Source: Mauremys mutica
Lineage: Eukaryota > Chordata > Testudines > Geoemydidae
Direction of reading: 5' to 3'
Length of the DNA: 64,000 bases
Assembly (NCBI RefSeq): GCF_020497125.1
Contig: NC_059075.1
Coordinates: forward strand, 61,647,321 to 61,711,320
Shown here: positions 34,232 to 64,000 of the stretch, piece by piece
Numbering within the stretch: the first letter of the stretch is position 1
How the letters are laid out: every line of letters starts with the position of its first letter
Position numbers and translations under genes: made by a program
The notes under the pieces: generated by a model
Database searches by the model: none
Told to the model about the DNA's origin: nothing
Seen by the model: only the letters and a program-made list of their open reading frames with translations

Positions 34232-37200
34232 GATGGAGGACCAGCGAGAATGAAACCGACCTTAGGAAAGAGTTATGATAGCAGGGCTGGGGAGGGCATT
34301 TTCAGTCAATGGTATTTTAAACTGTGCCTATTTAGTTTAAAGCTTATTTAAAAGTGAGTGTCCGAAGAAGATATAAACTAGCTGGGGAAGGAGCATAGGG
34401 ACTCAAGGAAAGTGGATATAAAAGGTGCCGTGAGAGGGAAGCAGACAAAGGCAGAAAGTTAATTCCAAAAAAGAAAGACCAGTTAGTCTCCTGATTCATT
34501 TGGTTTCTGTGTTACAGTTTAGAGAGGAAACTGTAACATAAGGGGGTTGTAAAAAGCAACATAAATCATCAATCAAAGCAAATAGGTGTAAGATTAAAAC
34601 CTCATGAGCAAAAAAGCAGGGCCTGATTTCAAGACACTATTAAACGCTCACAGCATCTTAATCACTAGCCTGGGGGTGGGCGGGAGCTATAAATTACCTC
34701 CTCCAGACCACAACTGTACTGCTAGTGTAATGTCTCCTTTGTGCCTGCCACATGACTCAAAGGACATCTTTACTGCCCTGATGTCTTCAGACATCATCTG
34801 ACTCCCAGGCAATGGAAAGTTGCCCATTAACTTCCAGGAGGAATGAATAGGGCCCTTAAGACTATGTCAGAAAAAAGTATTTATATACACCTGTCTACTT
34901 AAAAAAATACTTTGGTCATTTACACTAAGATATTAAAGCGCAAAGCTAAATGCAAAGATTAAAAGACCCATCAAGCTGAGCAGGGTTTTTATACAACATT
35001 CTCATGATGCACTAGTGTTTGAAGACTGTGTGGAAGGGTCCCATTTTTGAAGCACTTCCTCTGCCAGAACCAAATCCTTTGGGGCTACCATGCTAACCTA
35101 GTCCAATGCTGACAACGTTGGTTCGTTCATTTGCTATTGACTGAAAGTGTCTTAAAAAATAAATAAAGGCAATTAAATCTGTTATCTGTAATCCTCTAAT
35201 TTGGGCATTCTAAGTGTCTGAGTTATCAGGCTCAAGCTCCTCCCAGCATGTTAGGCCCTCAAGACTGTGGCATGTGCCATTGGTATGGTTAATTGTGCCT
35301 AGAGTAATAAGATTTTGGATTGGATATACATCATGAGAAGGGAATTATTAACAGCTCTCCTCTAGTGTACATAATATTAGTGGGTGGGATTTTCCAAGGC
35401 AGCTAAGTGAAATTCAATAGGACTGGTGCTCTTAACCTGGATGCTTTTGAACTGCCCCCCCACCCCTCTTTATTGTGGGTAAATGTTCCATCTGTGCAGT
35501 TCTATGTTCTATCCTGCTCCTGGAAGGCTCCAGCTAGAATCAACCACGTGTAAGTAAGCAGCTTTTATCCAAGGGTGAGGGGGGAGAGGTTGGTTCTATT
35601 CCTGGGACTTGATGTTACATTTAGACGATGGTACCTAGATGCTGTGGTGAGGGGGGCCTGAGAAACACTGATGGTGATAGTGTCCCAGCCTTAGCCCACC
35701 TCACTTCCTAACCTGTTGTTAATCGCTGTCTCGCTTTCTAAATTTGGGAATCAATGCAGTGCATCTGAAAGGGGGGGAGGGGAATGGCAGTGGCATGAAC
35801 TAGCCACAGTGCACGCAGGCACTCCACAGCATTCTTCGCTCATTTCTGAGCCTCGCTGTCACATCATTAAAAGGCATTAATTTTGGAGGATTGTGGGGTG
35901 GAGGTAGAATGTGCGTATGTCTCCTGTAGTCATCTCCAATGCAGAATGAAGCAGAACTGTCTAGTTCATAGTCAGTTTTGCAGTCTGGTGCATAGGCAGT
36001 TTGGTACTAGGAAAAGGTCCAGCAAGGGAAGACAGTATGTTACTTCCCACCCCACTCACTCACCCCCCTGGCTCTGTTTTCTATACGTCACCTTCTGCTT
36101 TGATATGTACCACCAATCTCACCAGAATAACGAAGGGTGGTGACATCTGAAAGTGGGTAGGCATAGCTGGCCCATGAAAGTGTGATCAGAACCAGCAAGT
36201 AAAGATCTCCATGTATCTGAATCACACCAGCGTGGGCAAATGCCTTCCCTGCGCAGCCTCCGCTGCAGCTAACTTAAAGCTTAAGAAACTGCACTGCAAT
36301 AGGTCTTGACCCCTCCCAATTGTGAGAAACATGCAGCAGCAGCAGAGAGTGAGTCACTACTATGGTGCCAACAGTTTAAGAACTTTTGATAGTGTATCTC
36401 TGGGGAAACAGGCAGTCATGAGTGAGCCATGGGAGTAAGAGTGTCACCTGAACTAGGAGAGAGTTGAATGCAGGGCAGAGGCATGCTACTGAGCAGAGGT
36501 GGGACGGGGACGGGGGCGGAATCAAGGCTTATAGGTTCAGGCCAGTTGTGACAGAGGGGTAATTGCTCCTTGTTGGCATACACCGGAGCTGGCCCCGTAG
36601 AGCTGGAAGCAAGGCAGAAAACATGCTTAGCCTCTGGGAGGAGGAAGAATTGCTCACCAGTCTCTGCTAGTCAGTTAAGGATCTGCACTGAGGAGATCCC
36701 AGGAGAGGCACTGTCCATTGCTCCCCATTTGGAAGGGTGGTAGCCAGGAAGCAGGGCCTCAGAGCTGGGAGTGGAAGGTGGATAAATGACAGGGTGCGTG
36801 GCGCTCGGAGAGGAAGACCACAGCAGAAGGGGGCAAGGGAGGAAAAAATTCCTCTTAAAAGCAATAATAGTTATTAAATCATTTCATTTCCGCCCCATTT
36901 CTCCTGGAACAATCCCTCACATCTGGGAGCTACTTGTATCCTTACATCCATTTACCTCACACCAAGGATCATAATGAGGTATTATTTTTGGCCATCAAGA
37001 TCTATAATTCCATTACATCGATTCTGGTTTTCTCAATGCAAGCTCCATTGGCAGAAGTGGACCTATCACCACCAAAGGGGCTGAGAACTGATAGTGTTTG
37101 AAACTATCCATTCTATAGCCAATGGTCCTGAAAAGCAGAGGAAGCTATGAGCCAAACTGTAAGTCACTGACTGCCCTTAACCCTGAGTTGGAGACACTCG

Positions 37201-39112
37201 GCACTTCTTGTTGGTGTGAAATGGAATGCAACCACTTCAGCTGTGTGCCTCTCCGCACCACACATGAGTTGTTGTTGCAGAGGAAATGGAATCTGTGCTT
37301 ACAGTTAACCATCTCCTTCGAGGAGACTGCTTGTTATGCTAAATTGCGTACACAGACTGTAGGCCTTTGCGGGGTGTGAAGTGATCCTGACCACTATGAA
37401 TGCAGCAGCCACTCTTCACTCAGGAAACATAGGTGAGGTGTAAGGCAGAGATCTCGGTGTATTCACACTTTGGTTTCCTGTCTGAAGGGAACAGCTTCTT
37501 TATGATACATGTATGTATCCTTGGGGCTCTCCTTTCACACTAAACATAAAGATAATGATTGAAGCAGCTGCACTTCGGATAGACTCTACAGATCAATAAA
37601 GTTTTGGGGCACCCTTTCCATCCTCCCTTCATACAGCTAACCCTCCCCTGTTACCTGAACGTTGGCAGCTGGGAATTCAGAAATGGCACCAGGGCAAAGC
37701 ACTTCTGAGAGGTTTTGGGGCATATAACCAATGCTGGCTTTACCTTTTCAGTCTCTTTGTTTGGTAGGCTCTAACCAGTAAATATCAGATTACCTGCAAA
37801 CTACAGTAGGAAGCCTTTCTTCCAGAACAGGGACCTGCCTCCTTAAGCGACAGGGCTGCACTATTAAGAGGTCAAGAAGAAACTATATTCTGCTGTAAGG
37901 ACTTCCCACAAGGAGAGACAGGTATATAAAACCAAGCTGTTGTTCGGACTTCCAAGGTGGCTGAAGTATCCAATCCTGCTTTATGAAGAGGCATTTTAAG
38001 ATTTATGTTCAAATAAAACACTTCTTGGTGGTTTCCCTTCAAGATGCACTCCTCGTCTCAGTTAAGTCCACCTCAGAGGAGTTTCTATATTATGTATTTA
38101 AAATAAACAACATCAAGAGCCCAGCATTCTACAGTAACGAGCCTAAATCTTCAGTTTATAGCAGTGGTGCCACTGTAATATGGGCTATTACTGCTGAATA
38201 CTAGAGTCCTTTTAAAAATAAAGTTCATCCCAGGTAAAGTCCATTTAAAGAAAGGAAAAGTCCAGTTCTCACAACGTAGTGTAGTTGGGCATTGATTAGA
38301 ACTTTTTCCCAAACCTCCAGGGTCAGGAACTGTGAGGTAAGTTAGCCCCTGAGGTAAGAAGCAAGTTTTCTTCAGTCAAAGGGATGCAATCAACTCCATT
38401 ACTTATTTTTTAAAATACATAATTTTTCTCTTCATGTTTTTAAAAACATGCTCTGAGGAGCCTGAAATAATATTTTCCCCTCCCACTTCTTCTGTTTTTT
38501 CTCAGTTGCAGCGTTGATTTCAATTTAATGTTCCTCTGGTATTTCTGCCGATAAAGCAAGTGCAAACGTGGCTGTATTTGGTTACTTCCCTGTCAGGGCA
38601 CCAGCATGATTGGAATGTGCAAAGCTCTGGGGAACACAATGGCCTTTATAAGTTTGCTGCTGCTGCCACAGCACATGATTTTTGGTATGTTAGATCAAAA
38701 GAGTGGTTATGTTGTTTGTCATTTCCAGCCAACTGTAACAATTGGATGGTAGGTTTGTTTTGTTTTTTCTTTCACCTGAGCAGATTGAGAGTGATTCCTT
38801 TCATGAACCACTGGACTCTGAGTCAGTGCAGCAATGCCATTGTTAGTTATATCCTGAAATCAGTGGCACTGGCTCAATAGGAGGGAACACTCTTGATGGA
38901 ATGAAGTAGCAAATGCAATTTTCCTCATTAGATTGAGAATCCAGTGTGTCGGAGGATGCAGCAGAACACTTCTGATGTTAAAACATTACCCATCTGAAAG
39001 GATCTGAAAGTTGAATGGAGGAAATAAGAGACCAAATAAGAAGTTCCAGTTTGCCCTTTCAGATACATACACTCCCAGTGTGAGGTCCTGACCTTTGGAG
39101 GAACATTTCCTG

Positions 39113-64000
<24,888 letters not shown>

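Larger units (their letters stand above)
28242..39112. other. ITPKA 3' UTR and region between the convergent genes
   Basis: The stop codons of ITPKA (28241) and LTK (39113) face each other across 10.9 kb. No exon was seen between them. Candidate poly(A) signals for ITPKA are AATAAA at about 30413 and 30585. For LTK on the - strand an ATTAAA lies at about 38524-38529, roughly 590 bases past its stop. Choosing among these needs transcript data. The region includes a tandem repeat (28390-28617), a MIR-like SINE, two MITEs and a microsatellite. The stretches 28650-31190, 31430-33480 and 34240-39000 otherwise show nothing I can name. Confidence 0.6.

Overview
This window is vertebrate nuclear DNA, most likely from a cryptodiran turtle. 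The support is repeat content plus gene content. Two tRNA-derived SINEs (about 47084 and 62206) have the structure of the turtle Cry-type SINE and carry a CR1 LINE tail. There are CR1 fragments, many short non-autonomous DNA transposons with intact target-site duplications, ancient MIR-like SINEs and the remains of a DIRS-type retrotransposon. The genes have many exons with standard GT-AG introns. I see no bacterial, plasmid or viral genes, no CRISPR array and no structural RNA gene.

The window holds two protein-coding genes that converge. On the + strand, 14691-28241 carries the last six coding exons of ITPKA, inositol-trisphosphate 3-kinase A: the calmodulin-binding segment and the complete catalytic domain. 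The first exon (F-actin-binding N-terminus) is not visible, so 1-14690 is read as intron 1, possibly with upstream DNA. On the - strand, 62712 down to 39113 carries seven exons of LTK, the leukocyte receptor tyrosine kinase of the ALK family: most of the kinase domain and the whole cytoplasmic tail. The extracellular, membrane and glycine-loop exons lie beyond base 64000. The stop codons are about 10.9 kb apart, tail to tail. ITPKA and LTK are also neighbours in other vertebrates (human chromosome 15q15), and this is the main reason for calling the second gene LTK rather than ALK.

The non-coding 95 percent is mostly transposon-derived. From 1 to 14690 there are GTCTACAC-end MITEs, hAT-type MITEs and a 1.65 kb CR1 reverse-transcriptase pseudogene. 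Introns 3 to 6 of ITPKA hold an LTR, more MITEs and MIR-like SINEs. The presumed ITPKA 3' UTR carries a small degenerate tandem repeat of about 30 bp. The 13 kb LTK intron between 45717 and 58763 is the richest part. It holds a degraded antisense DIRS-like element (reverse transcriptase near 53.7-53.1 kb, tyrosine recombinase near 50.6-49.7 kb) split by an LTR-like element, which itself contains a hAT MITE and a CR1 tail. The next LTK intron holds a 168-bp inverted repeat about 1 kb apart and a fold-back repeat inside another MITE.

The two genes do not form one pathway: ITPKA phosphorylates inositol trisphosphate in calcium signalling, and LTK is a receptor tyrosine kinase. I found no new multi-gene system. 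The most notable structures are the DIRS remnant with its nested insertions, the 3' UTR tandem repeat and the inverted repeats.
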